33,613 nucleotides of DNA, taken from contig JACCWM010000060.1 in assembly GCA_013697635.1 (NCBI GenBank), positions 1 to 33,613 on the forward strand, given 5' to 3'. This document shows, piece after piece, positions 9,401 through 16,206 of the stretch. Source of the stretch: Lujinxingiaceae bacterium. Lineage in GTDB: Bacteria; Myxococcota_A; Bradymonadia; Bradymonadales; Bradymonadaceae. The notes below the pieces were generated by a model. The model was not told the origin of the DNA. It saw only the letters and a program-made list of their open reading frames with translations, and did no database searches. The first letter of the stretch is position 1. Every line of letters begins with the position of its first letter. The position numbers and the translations under genes were made by a program.

Positions 9401-10134
9401 CCATCATCGCAAGGCAAGCAGCTGCCGCCACAATCGACCGCGGTCTCGCTGCCGTTTTGCACGTCATCATCGCAGCTCGGGGCCTCGCAGGTGTTGTTGT
9501 CGCAGATGCCGCTCTGGCAGTCACCGGCGACCTCACATTGCTTGCCGTCCGCACAGGACGCGCAGTTTCCACCGCAGTCGATGTCGGTCTCGTCGCCGTT
9601 GAGCGCCGAGTCCGTGCAGCTCACCGCGATACAGCGCCCGCTGGTCTGATCGCAGATCGCGCTCTCGCAATCGGCGTGGGCATTACAGTTTTTGGTGTCG
9701 GCGCAGGGCGCGCAATTTCCGCCACAGTCGATGTCGCTCTCCACACCGTTTTGCACGTTGTCGCTGCAACTTGGTGCCTTGCAGGTGTTGTCCGAGCCGC
9801 AGTAGCCGCTCGCGCAGTCACTGGCGTCCGCGCAGCCCTTGGTGTCGGCGCAGGGCGCGCAATTTCCGCCGCAATCGAGGTCGGTCTCGCCGCCGTTTAT
9901 GACCTGATCGTCGCAACTCGCCAGCGCGCACTCACCGGCCGCGTTGCAGACGCCGCTGGCGCACTCGCTGCCGTGGACGCACTCCGGCTCGGCAGCGTCG
10001 GTCTCGACGTCGACGCCGACATCGGTCTTGCCCTTGATCGGATAGACTTTGGTATCACCCAGATTACAAGCGGAGGTAAACAACACCACCCAAAGCAGGA
10101 CCAAACAACATAAACAACGCATAGATCGGTGCAT
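6409..10134 (-). CDS. Giant lipoprotein: ten cysteine-rich repeats plus three fibrinogen-like modules
   Basis: About 1,241 residues. A signal peptide ends in the lipobox TSAC (Cys23), followed by an Asp/Val-rich linker (about 30-50). Residues 51-540 are ten repeats of about 49 residues with the pattern C-x5-C-x4-C, then ASC-x-D-x2-NG-x-E-x-DVDCGG-C-x2-C. Three modules like the N-terminal half of fibrinogen C-terminal domains follow, beginning near 559, 754 and 992 (SCQDI, SCQDY, SCKEL, each followed by a YCD or YCDM strand and mostly a GGGWTL turn). Fibrinogen-like domains bind ligands such as sugars, so a surface adhesin or recognition role is inferred. ATG at 10134 is preferred because AAAGG lies 7 bases upstream; in-frame ATG 10149 and TTG 10155 lack a clear site. 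It is a single gene with its own promoter and terminator. Confidence 0.85.
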   Translation of the reverse strand: MHRSMRCLCCLVLLWVVLFTSACNLGDTKVYPIKGKTDVGVDVETDAAEPECVHGSECASGVCNAAGECALASCDDQVINGGETDLDCGGNCAPCADTKGCADASDCASGYCGSDNTCKAPSCSDNVQNGVESDIDCGGNCAPCADTKNCNAHADCESAICDQTSGRCIAVSCTDSALNGDETDIDCGGNCASCADGKQCEVAGDCQSGICDNNTCEAPSCDDDVQNGSETAVDCGGSCLPCDDGRRCESESDCRSLVCEDNLCEPASCDDAVKNGNESDVDCAGSCAPCAANKACTHGSNCVSGVCGSNNTCSAASCTDTVQNGSETSVDCGGSCGPCADGAGCATRPDCTSGICGQDNTCQAPSCTDTVQNGSETGVDCGGNCAPCADNQGCILPGDCISGRCANNTCQTPTCNDTVKNGTETDVDCGGNCATKCAANQGCSQGSDCTTNVCSTTGQCISAACNDGTKNGNETDVDCGGSCAPCAAAKVCLGPNDCQSNVCTGNICQAPTCSDGVKNGNEVNVDCGGSCAGCAHGQACTDGADCVSGFCTSGTCYTPTSCQDIAQKNLATANGTYVIDPDGPTQPYGAVSVYCDLTTDFGAGYTMVRRDSNTLGSDPAAYKTSCTSIGMEMIVPRTYTHLKAITAWNNNLPPNVVNIYPKTNGAVGLNNWQGICKGSPCEFYMSDANTMCNGAVAEPNGDNTTASFLYRSSASPLCEFGVWNDAPATQALPAGADYRGWVICSTNDAKPAPRRSCQDYRQTDTVFNAGVEGINGPYPLRAANGTNYNAYCDMTRHGGGWTLALKANGTLGTFAYDQGIWTNNTLLANNNPGFDREQGKFQSFLDLPYTQILVGLETPIGTSAVPSPTYLPIATEGASLQATFLTAAQTPFKVGRQAWMRTMPTGQVQSFCNAEGFNVRTTSDGSRVRIGLLGNNEDNCSSPDSRIGIGAAGSTCSLGNFSVGNNSGCNTAAGLDRNTAAFGYVWVRDIPVYKSCKELLAAGYKRSGIYPLDTDGIGGKSSFNAYCDMETAGGGWTLATIHGNNGRPGTRIWDLWDNSYPRPGASHYGPINTVDQSLALVRAGTNAGVVQYSINAGDIYATSGTNREFLAFVGGSTRNYITGTLKGSCNYFNGATRCGENVAAQMGMTVYRADGTVLTQNAQACTSAASDAFNEFGLHIIDGTDTSTHICHQSASMLGHQQIGRIYSTFNSSNGNYWNTGVHSHWNATSTTDQAGYLFIR
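8515..9984 (-). repeat. Ten tandem coding repeats of about 147 bp
   Basis: Ten consecutive units of about 47-50 codons encode the cysteine-rich repeat of the giant lipoprotein. The best conserved part encodes NG-x-E-x-D-V-D-CGG-x-C, and its DNA recurs almost unchanged in most units. An eleventh half unit follows before the first fibrinogen-like module. Near-identical segments in several units could allow recombination that changes repeat number. Confidence 0.85.
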
Positions 10135-10205
10135 CGAATAACCTTTCATTGACAATTAGATGGATGAAAAATGTGGGAAACCCACAGCCAAGAATGGATT
10201 GAGCA

Positions 10206-10234
10206 AGATTAGCTTGGCTCTGGTTTCTAATCAA
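10206..10234 (-). promoter_or_regulatory. Candidate sigma70 promoter of the giant lipoprotein gene
   Basis: On the minus strand, TTGATT (10229-10234) and TAATCT (10206-10211) are 17 bases apart. Downstream in the leader lies the palindrome TGTGGG-aaa-CCCACA (10172-10186), which could be an operator or an mRNA hairpin. The -10 match is only moderate. Confidence 0.35.
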
Positions 10235-10289
10235 GCGCCAAGAAGATGGGAATCCTTGTGTTAAGGCCAATATTTTGCGGCAAGAACAT

Positions 10290-11528
10290 CTAGTCGTTTC
10301 GCACATCAAAGACCATGTTTGCACCGCGCAAACGCTCGACGAGGCGCTGGCCCATGGCCGAGGCCGGCGTGAGCACCCCGGCGGGCAGTCCGATGTCGCC
10401 AACCTCTCGCGCCAGACAGATCGCGGACTCGGCGAGCATGATCGCGGTGGCGCCATAGCCAGGATCGCGGCTGGCGCTGACCTCGCCCATGACCTTGAAG
10501 GGCTTTTGCTCGGCGTCGACGCCGCGGCCAAACAGCCGGATGGTGAAGTGGCCGTTTTCGATCTGATCGCGGCTGGGGCCTTCGCCCGGCGCGGGCAACG
10601 CATAGCGCTCAAGCAACTTGCGCGTCGGGGCGATGGCCATCGCTGCGACAAACGCGCCCACGCCAGCGGTGAAACCAATGGCCTTGAGCGCGCCCATCGG
10701 GCCTCGGCCAAGGCTCATCGACTCACCGTAGCGAAAATCACGGCTGTAGCGATAGTCGAGCAGCGCATTGGAGCGACGCACGACCTTCTCGTTGACTGGA
10801 GCCATCAAAAAGGGCGCCGTCCAGGCATCGAGCTCGGCCTCGTGGCGTACGCCGCGTTGAAAATTGCCGTCGGGACCGCGGCGCTCGGCGGCCGGGTTGA
10901 GCGCGTAGGGATCGGCCATCGCGCGGCGCGCTTCGTGGTTGTGGCCCATCTCCTCGATCGAATTGCTCACGGTGGCCAGCGTGCCGCCCGAGGCCGCGCC
11001 GCTCAGGCGCCAGACGACGAACTTCACCTGCGTGCAAGGCGCGCCCCACTGCTCGAGCGCGAAGTCTTGGATCATCAACGTGCCCAGATCGCTTGGAATC
11101 GAGTCAAAGCCGCAGCAGTGCACGATGCGCGCCCCACGCGCGCGTGCGGCCTCGTGGTGCGTGTCGATCGTGCGCTGCATCCACTGCACCTCGCCGGTCA
11201 GATCACAGTAGTCGGTGCCGCCCGCCACACAGGCCGCGACCAGGGCGTCGCCGTAGCGCGCGTAGGGCCCGACCGTCGTGCAGACCACGCGGGTGCGCGC
11301 GGCGATTGCGTCGAGGCTCGCTCGATCGTGGGAGTCGGCGACGAGCACGGGCAAAGAGGCCAAACCCAGCTCATCGCGAAGCGCTTCGAGCTTGGCAGCG
11401 CTGCGCCCGGCAATGGCCCAGCGCAGACCGGAGTCGCCGTGGTGCTCGGCCAGATACTCGGCGATCAGGCGGCCGGTAAAGCCGGTCGCGCCAAACAAGA
11501 CGATCTCGAACTCGCGTTTCTCGCGCAT
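10290..11528 (-). CDS. Trans-acting enoyl reductase / saccharopine dehydrogenase-like oxidoreductase
   Basis: A 412-residue protein with an N-terminal Rossmann fold (FGATGFTG, glycines at 13-19) followed by TVGPYARYGDALVAAC and YCDLTGE, all typical of the saccharopine-dehydrogenase-like family. The C-terminal part carries PAPGEGPSRDQIENGHF, a segment characteristic of the mycobacterial trans-acting enoyl reductases that work with polyketide synthases. No polyketide synthase lies in the window, so the substrate is open; a lipid or polyketide enoyl intermediate is the family-based guess. Length fits the family. The start at 11528 is chosen because the fold begins directly there; an upstream in-frame extension to 11624 has unusual composition and overlaps the promoter region of the divergent gene. 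No clear ribosome site was seen. Confidence 0.85.
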   Translation of the reverse strand: MREKREFEIVLFGATGFTGRLIAEYLAEHHGDSGLRWAIAGRSAAKLEALRDELGLASLPVLVADSHDRASLDAIAARTRVVCTTVGPYARYGDALVAACVAGGTDYCDLTGEVQWMQRTIDTHHEAARARGARIVHCCGFDSIPSDLGTLMIQDFALEQWGAPCTQVKFVVWRLSGAASGGTLATVSNSIEEMGHNHEARRAMADPYALNPAAERRGPDGNFQRGVRHEAELDAWTAPFLMAPVNEKVVRRSNALLDYRYSRDFRYGESMSLGRGPMGALKAIGFTAGVGAFVAAMAIAPTRKLLERYALPAPGEGPSRDQIENGHFTIRLFGRGVDAEQKPFKVMGEVSASRDPGYGATAIMLAESAICLAREVGDIGLPAGVLTPASAMGQRLVERLRGANMVFDVRND

Positions 11529-11623
11529 GGAGCTGGCCCAAAGTAAAAGGTTGCTATGAACTGCTGGTGTCTGGCGCGGCGAGTCATAGCGCGTCTGAGC
11601 GCGAAGCTCAAGGCCACCCTGCA

Positions 11624-11652
11624 TTGCTTTGCATTGGTGCTCCGCCTATGCT
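11624..11652 (+). promoter_or_regulatory. Candidate sigma70 promoter of the Myxococcus-repeat lipoprotein
   Basis: TTGCTT (11624-11629) and TATGCT (11647-11652) are 17 bases apart in the divergent gap, matching three and four of six consensus positions. The predicted transcript would have a leader of about 45 bases before the ATG at 11704. Confidence 0.4.
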
Positions 11653-11703
11653 AGCGAGGTCGTTTCAGGCAAGGGGTCGAATCCAAATTTATGAGTGTTT
11701 CCA

Positions 11704-13149
11704 ATGCGTACCAAGCACATAGCGTTGATGATTGTGGTGATGGTCTTTATGGCGAGCCTGGTCGCGTGCTCGTCTCCTACGCGCCGTGGCAAGGGTGGTG
11801 GCACGAGCGATGACGTGGTGGACGAGGCGTCATCGGTCGATGACGCCTCGTTTGAAGACATATTTTGGCCCGATCTGGGCGGGGAGCCTGATGCCGACAA
11901 TCCGCTGCCGACGCTCTGCGGCAACGGCGTGCTCGATCCCAACGAGACCTGCGATCCGGCGATCGCTTCCGGGCCGGGCGCCTGCCCGACCGAATGCGCG
12001 ACCGACGATCTGTGCCTGATCGCAAGGCTGGTCGGAGATCCGCTGGCATGCCGGGCCCGCTGCGCGCTCGAGCCTATCACGGAGTGCCGCCACAACGACG
12101 GCTGCTGCGCGGTGGGATGCACAGCCGCCCAGGACAATGACTGCTCGGCGAGCTGTGGCGACGGCATCTTGGACCAAAATGAGAACTGTGATCCGGGCAT
12201 CCCCAGTGGTCCGGGCGCCTGCCCGACGAGCTGTTCCACCTCGGATGCCTGCACCGACGCAAGCCTGGTGGGCAGCGCGCCAAACTGCACGGCGCGTTGT
12301 ACGCTGCAAAGCAAAACGGCCTGCATCGACGGTGACGGCTGCTGCCCCTCGGGCTGTCATAGCGGCAACGACAACGATTGCACCGCCGTGTGCGGCAACG
12401 GAATTGTCGAGCCCGGTGAGAGCTGCGATGGCAATTGTCCGACGAGCTGCACCGGAAATGCCTGCACCAGCTACGCCATGAGCGGCTCGCCAGCCAACTG
12501 CAACGTGGTCTGCACGAGCTCGCCAATCACGCTGTGCCGCGACAACGACGGCTGCTGCCCGAGCGGGTGCACCTCGGCCAATGACAACAACTGCGTGCCC
12601 AACCAGACAGGCAGCGCAACCGGCTCGCCATGCACCAGCGCCGCGACCTGTTCTGGCGGGGCAAGTGCGACCTGCGCCAGCGCCGACTTCAAGGATGGCT
12701 ATTGCACCCGATCGTGCACGGACACTACGAACTGCCCTGGCGGCAGCCACTGCGCCGCGCTCAACACCACCGAGAATATGTGCATCAAATCCTGCACGCT
12801 CGACAGTCATTGCCGCAGCGACGGCTACCGCTGCTACGACCCAAACGGCGGCACTACCCTGGGCTGCTGGCCCTCGGGCTTAGGCAACGGAGCGGTGGGT
12901 GCGGCCTGCGCCGGCGTCTACCAGTGCGCGGGCGGCAATAACGCGGTCTGCATCCACGCCTGGTCGGGAGGCTACTGCTCGCTCAAATGTGTTGCTGGAG
13001 ACGGTACCTGCCCGACGGGCTCGATCTGTGATGGATTCATCTACGCGCCAAACCGGTGCCTCAAGAGCTGCACCTCAGGGCTGAATTGCCGCCCGGGCTA
13101 CAATTGCTCGACCACGTTTTTCTTCGGTGATGTTTGCACGGGCTCTTGA
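11704..13149 (+). CDS. Lipoprotein with Myxococcus-type cysteine-rich repeats
   Basis: A 481-residue lipoprotein (lipidated Cys22, SLVAC) with an acidic linker (about 33-65). Three disulfide-rich units of the Myxococcus cysteine-rich repeat kind follow, each starting CGNG or CGDG, then a variable D/E-P-x-E-x-CD segment and ending with DGCC-x-SGC. The C-terminal half is a different Cys-rich region with repeats such as C-x-SGG, DGYC-x-RSC and C-x-KSC. No catalytic motif was seen. Such proteins are usually exported and anchored on the cell surface; function is unknown. ATG at 11704 directly precedes the signal peptide; a GTG three codons upstream is possible. The ribosome site is weak. The gene is convergent with the N-formylglutamate-amidohydrolase-like gene, with 10 bases between them and a small hairpin over the stop codon (13140-13153). 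Confidence 0.83.
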   Translation: MRTKHIALMIVVMVFMASLVACSSPTRRGKGGGTSDDVVDEASSVDDASFEDIFWPDLGGEPDADNPLPTLCGNGVLDPNETCDPAIASGPGACPTECATDDLCLIARLVGDPLACRARCALEPITECRHNDGCCAVGCTAAQDNDCSASCGDGILDQNENCDPGIPSGPGACPTSCSTSDACTDASLVGSAPNCTARCTLQSKTACIDGDGCCPSGCHSGNDNDCTAVCGNGIVEPGESCDGNCPTSCTGNACTSYAMSGSPANCNVVCTSSPITLCRDNDGCCPSGCTSANDNNCVPNQTGSATGSPCTSAATCSGGASATCASADFKDGYCTRSCTDTTNCPGGSHCAALNTTENMCIKSCTLDSHCRSDGYRCYDPNGGTTLGCWPSGLGNGAVGAACAGVYQCAGGNNAVCIHAWSGGYCSLKCVAGDGTCPTGSICDGFIYAPNRCLKSCTSGLNCRPGYNCSTTFFFGDVCTGS

Positions 13150-13159
13150 GCCCCTGGCC

Positions 13160-14269
13160 TCAATCGACGATCTGAAAGTGCTCGGCCAGATAGGCGGCGC
13201 TGGCCGCGGCCATGGCTTTTGCAAAGGCCAGCAGCGCGCTGTCTGAGAAGCGCACGCTGCGGTTGACCTCGAGCTGCAGGCCGCTGACCAGGCCGCCATC
13301 GCGCGAGCCGTGGCGGCGCGTATTGTCACCACCACTGAAGTAGGCATCGCCTGAGGCCGGGGCGGGCTGAGAGGGGCTGGGCACGCTGGGAAAGTCGCGC
13401 GCCTCGAGGTAGGCGCCAAAGCTCGTCGGCCCACGCACGAGCTGGCTAAAGCTCAACCGCTCAGCGCTGTCCTCAGCCAGCCTTCGCACGCTGCTCGCCT
13501 CGCTATAGCGGGCCTCGTCGAGCACGGCGTCGCTGCGGCGAAGGTCATTGGCGCTCAAAAGGTAGCCGAGCTCGACGCGCTCGATCTCGTGAGAGTGACC
13601 ATGCACGTCGAGATACAGGGCGCGAGAATAGTTTTCGACGGCAAAATCTTTGGCCTCGTCGATGAAGGCGTGAAACTCGTGCCAGGCCGCCTCGGCCACG
13701 GCGTTTCCCTGGGCCGCATCTTCGAGCTCGCGGTTGGCGTCGAGCTTGGAGCGCGCGAGCAGGTTGATGATCACGTGAGGGCGCCGACCGGTGGCCTCGA
13801 AGAGCGCCTCGGCGAACTCGCGGCTGAGCTCCTGGGTGTTGTGATCGCGCAGCACGAGGCCGGTGCGCTCCGGGATGTCGTCGGGTTTCAGATAGCCGCC
13901 GTGTGCCGCCGAGACGATCACGGCGTTGTCACCGGCGATGAACTCGATATAGCCCGTCTCGGAGAAATAGGACTGGCCGGCGACATAGGGCCAGCTCGCC
14001 GCAGCATCGATGAGCGCCGCATCGGCATCGAGCCTTGCGACGTCGAGCCTTGCGATGTCGCCTTCGATCTGGACGTCGCCGTCGCGCCGCTCCATGACAT
14101 CGAATGGGGCCTCGGCATCGGCGTCAAGTGCCGCATCAAGGCCGTAGGCCACGTCCAGAGCGACGTCTTGATACGGGCGCCCAAACTGCGTGGGATCGGA
14201 ATCACACGCCCAAACGCCGGCCGCAAGCGTGAGCAGGGCAGCAAGCGTGACGATTGTTTTATGCATCAT
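13160..14269 (-). CDS. Lipoprotein related to N-formylglutamate amidohydrolase
   Basis: A 369-residue lipoprotein (Cys22, GVWAC) with an Asp/Ala-rich linker to about residue 90, then a domain like N-formylglutamate amidohydrolases. The visible signature residues are SAAHGG (His123), a conserved Arg-rich segment LARSKLDANRE at 171-181, and LDVHGHSHEIERVELGY with His223, His225 and His227, likely zinc and catalytic positions. LQLEVNRSVR near the C-terminus matches the family's final conserved Glu and Arg. The family cleaves N-formyl or similar amide bonds, usually in the cytoplasm; a lipidated exported version is less usual and its substrate is unknown. MM start at 14269 begins the signal peptide. 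It lies 28 bases after the stop of the upstream lipoprotein gene, in the same minus operon, with GAGAGG about 13 bases before the start. Confidence 0.75.
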   Translation of the reverse strand: MMHKTIVTLAALLTLAAGVWACDSDPTQFGRPYQDVALDVAYGLDAALDADAEAPFDVMERRDGDVQIEGDIARLDVARLDADAALIDAAASWPYVAGQSYFSETGYIEFIAGDNAVIVSAAHGGYLKPDDIPERTGLVLRDHNTQELSREFAEALFEATGRRPHVIINLLARSKLDANRELEDAAQGNAVAEAAWHEFHAFIDEAKDFAVENYSRALYLDVHGHSHEIERVELGYLLSANDLRRSDAVLDEARYSEASSVRRLAEDSAERLSFSQLVRGPTSFGAYLEARDFPSVPSPSQPAPASGDAYFSGGDNTRRHGSRDGGLVSGLQLEVNRSVRFSDSALLAFAKAMAAASAAYLAEHFQIVD

Positions 14270-14297
14270 CTGGCGATTCAAACCTCTCTCCAAGTCA

Positions 14298-15104
14298 TCA
14301 TTCAACCCAACGCACCACCGTCTCCATGATCTCGACGCGCCCGTAGTCCGGATCGTCCTCGTAGGTGATCACGTATTTGAGCTCGTCGTCGCTCAGAAAG
14401 ACGACTGGAGCTGGAAAGATCGCCAGGCCGATGCGCAGAAAAACTTTGCGGATCGGCTCGGGGTTGGCCGAGAAGGCCTCGGGCTCGCCGCCGACGATCG
14501 GGACACGCAACACGTTGGCCTCCAGGTCGCGACAAAGCAGCCACTTGCCCGCCGGCGAGATGCGCGGCGAGATGCATCGGGCAAAACTTGTGGACGCGCC
14601 GCTTTGGAGATCGACGCGGTGCACTGTGGGCCTGTTGTTAGCCTGGCCCTCGAAGGAATCCGTGAAATAGGCGTCGAGCGCGGCGCTCACGGTGACCTCG
14701 TGGCCCGCATCGCCAGCCGCCAGGTGCCAGGGACCGCGATCTTCGGTGAACATGAACGACTGGGTCGAGCAGCCATCGCCACAATCGTAGGTGGCCGTGA
14801 CGACGAGCGCCTTTTTGTGAGGCTCGATGCGCGCCGCGCAAGTGCGAATCGGCTTGGCCTCGGCCCAGGCGACGAGCTCGGCGCAGGCAGGCCCCTCGAG
14901 CGTCCACCTGTCCCCCTCGAGCGCTTTGCCGCTTGCCTGCAAGCGGGCGACGGCCTCCTCGATCCCGACGTCTCCAATCGGGCGCGCCGCGCGTTTAACG
15001 CGCTCAACGGAGGCGTCGGCGCTCGCACTCGGCGCGCTCTGACAGCCCGCCATGCTCAAAAGGGAGAGTGTTAACAGGGATGTGAGACGTAATTGGCGAG
15101 TCAT
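14298..15104 (-). CDS. Lipoprotein with TolB/PD40-like C-terminal segment, function unknown
   Basis: A 268-residue lipoprotein (Cys21, LSMAGC). The middle holds several Cys (PIRTCAARIE, YDCGDGCS) and the C-terminal third reads like one or two blades of a PD40/TolB-like beta-propeller: a HRVDLQSG strand, then ISPAGKWLLCRD and VPIVGGEPEAFSANP. Too few blades are present for a full propeller. No catalytic residues were recognised. The start at 15104 is chosen for the signal peptide; an upstream extension to 15146 has no better site and no clear ribosome-binding sequence was found for either. It is the first gene of a two-gene minus operon with the amidohydrolase-like lipoprotein and is divergent from the glutathione-transferase-like gene. 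Confidence 0.72.
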   Translation of the reverse strand: MTRQLRLTSLLTLSLLSMAGCQSAPSASADASVERVKRAARPIGDVGIEEAVARLQASGKALEGDRWTLEGPACAELVAWAEAKPIRTCAARIEPHKKALVVTATYDCGDGCSTQSFMFTEDRGPWHLAAGDAGHEVTVSAALDAYFTDSFEGQANNRPTVHRVDLQSGASTSFARCISPRISPAGKWLLCRDLEANVLRVPIVGGEPEAFSANPEPIRKVFLRIGLAIFPAPVVFLSDDELKYVITYEDDPDYGRVEIMETVVRWVE

Positions 15105-15268
15105 GGCGTTTGCCGGGGCTTGGGAAGATGATGTCGTGGCCGCCATCGTACGCCATGCGAGGTGAGCTGATCAACCTCGTACCACCTGACGTGCATCTGC
15201 CAGGCATAGTGTGTATGGTCGGCGGCGAACTCTCACGGTGTCAGACCTATATTGCCGAGGTACAAAAG

Positions 15269-16042
15269 ATGGCCGAAAACATCCTGGTGACGATCAGCTT
15301 TAGCCACTTTTGCGAGAAAGCACGCTGGGCGCTCGATCACCACGGCGTCGATTACCGCGAGGATGACCACGCCCCGATCTTTCACATGCTGGGCACTTAT
15401 CCGCGCGGCGGCGGCCGCACGGTGCCCGTGCTCGTGACCGCTGCTGGCGTCTTCTCGGATTCGACCGACATCTTGAAGCATCTCGACGCCGTCGCGACCG
15501 ACGCTTCCAAACGCCTGTTTCCGGCCGACGAGTCCCAGCGACTCGAGGTGGAGGAGCTCGAGGAGCTCTTCGACAAGACGCTCGGGCCGGCCACGCGCCG
15601 CCTCTTGTACTCTAGACTCTTGGGTGAGGGCGCCTTCATGAAGCGCATGCTCAAGCTCAACGGGCCGGCCTGGCAGCGCGCGCTGGTCGGGCCGAGCTTC
15701 CCGCTGATCAGAAGCGCCATTCGTCGCGCCTACCGCATCAACGATCAGAGCGCCCAGCGCTCGCGCGAGCGCATCGAGGAGGTCTTCGCCCTGGTCGAGG
15801 AGCGCATCGCCGATGGCCGCCGCTACCTGGTCGGCGACAGCTTGAGCGCGGCCGACATCACCTTCGCCTCGCTGGCAGGCGAGCTGGTCTTTCCGGCGCA
15901 GTTTGGCTTCACTCTGCCGGCCCTCGACGAGGCGCCAGCCGGGGTCGTCGCCCTGGTCGAGGAGATGCGCGCGCGCCCTGCCGGCCGGTTCATCCTCGAT
16001 CTCTACGCCCGCGATCGCGCGCCCTCCACGGCGCGCGCTTAG
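15269..16042 (+). CDS. Glutathione S-transferase family protein
   Basis: A 257-residue protein with an N-terminal thioredoxin-like GST domain (SFSHFCEKARWALDHHG at 10-26, then TVPVL containing the cis-Pro of the glutathione site, then a DSTDILKHLD helix) and an all-helical C-terminal domain ending with the GST N-capping region YLVGDSLSAADITFA. Family knowledge points to glutathione conjugation or a thiol-dependent stress function; the exact substrate is not readable. The active-site position carries Ser/Cys rather than Tyr. ATG at 15269 is chosen because GAGG lies 8 bases upstream and the domain starts there; a long N-terminal extension to 15110 has non-coding character and overlaps the divergent promoter region. 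It is followed by a 164-base gap before the TPR gene. Confidence 0.85.
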   Translation: MAENILVTISFSHFCEKARWALDHHGVDYREDDHAPIFHMLGTYPRGGGRTVPVLVTAAGVFSDSTDILKHLDAVATDASKRLFPADESQRLEVEELEELFDKTLGPATRRLLYSRLLGEGAFMKRMLKLNGPAWQRALVGPSFPLIRSAIRRAYRINDQSAQRSRERIEEVFALVEERIADGRRYLVGDSLSAADITFASLAGELVFPAQFGFTLPALDEAPAGVVALVEEMRARPAGRFILDLYARDRAPSTARA

Positions 16043-16206
16043 GAGCACCTTGGGCACCCGCGCGACAATTCCCCCTTTGATGAAAGGAACCAGCGCTCAA
16101 CGTGGTTCTAACCTTGTGGCGGACTGGGCAGATGTCGACAACTGGACATACGCGCCGATCTGTGGAATGAGCAAAGTGCATAAGGCCTGGTGCCCAAAGA
16201 GCAGCG

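Noticed and set aside
8515-9984. Regular repeats suspected as a CRISPR array
   Set aside because: The period is about 147 bases, the whole unit is conserved in codons, and there are no short direct repeats with unique spacers.
8527-10113. A 528-residue plus-strand open frame opposite the cysteine-rich repeats
   Set aside because: It is a mirror of the repetitive GC-rich coding strand, Ala/Val/Arg-rich without domains, and has no ribosome site. The minus-strand gene has signal peptide, repeats and domains.
11529-11624. N-terminal extension of the enoyl-reductase-like protein
   Set aside because: The extra 32 residues precede a complete Rossmann fold, look non-coding and overlap the divergent promoter region.
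13140-13153. GGGCTC-tt-GAGCCC hairpin over the stop of the Myxococcus-repeat lipoprotein as a terminator
   Set aside because: The loop is only two bases and no T tract follows, so it is noted in the gene entry but not called.
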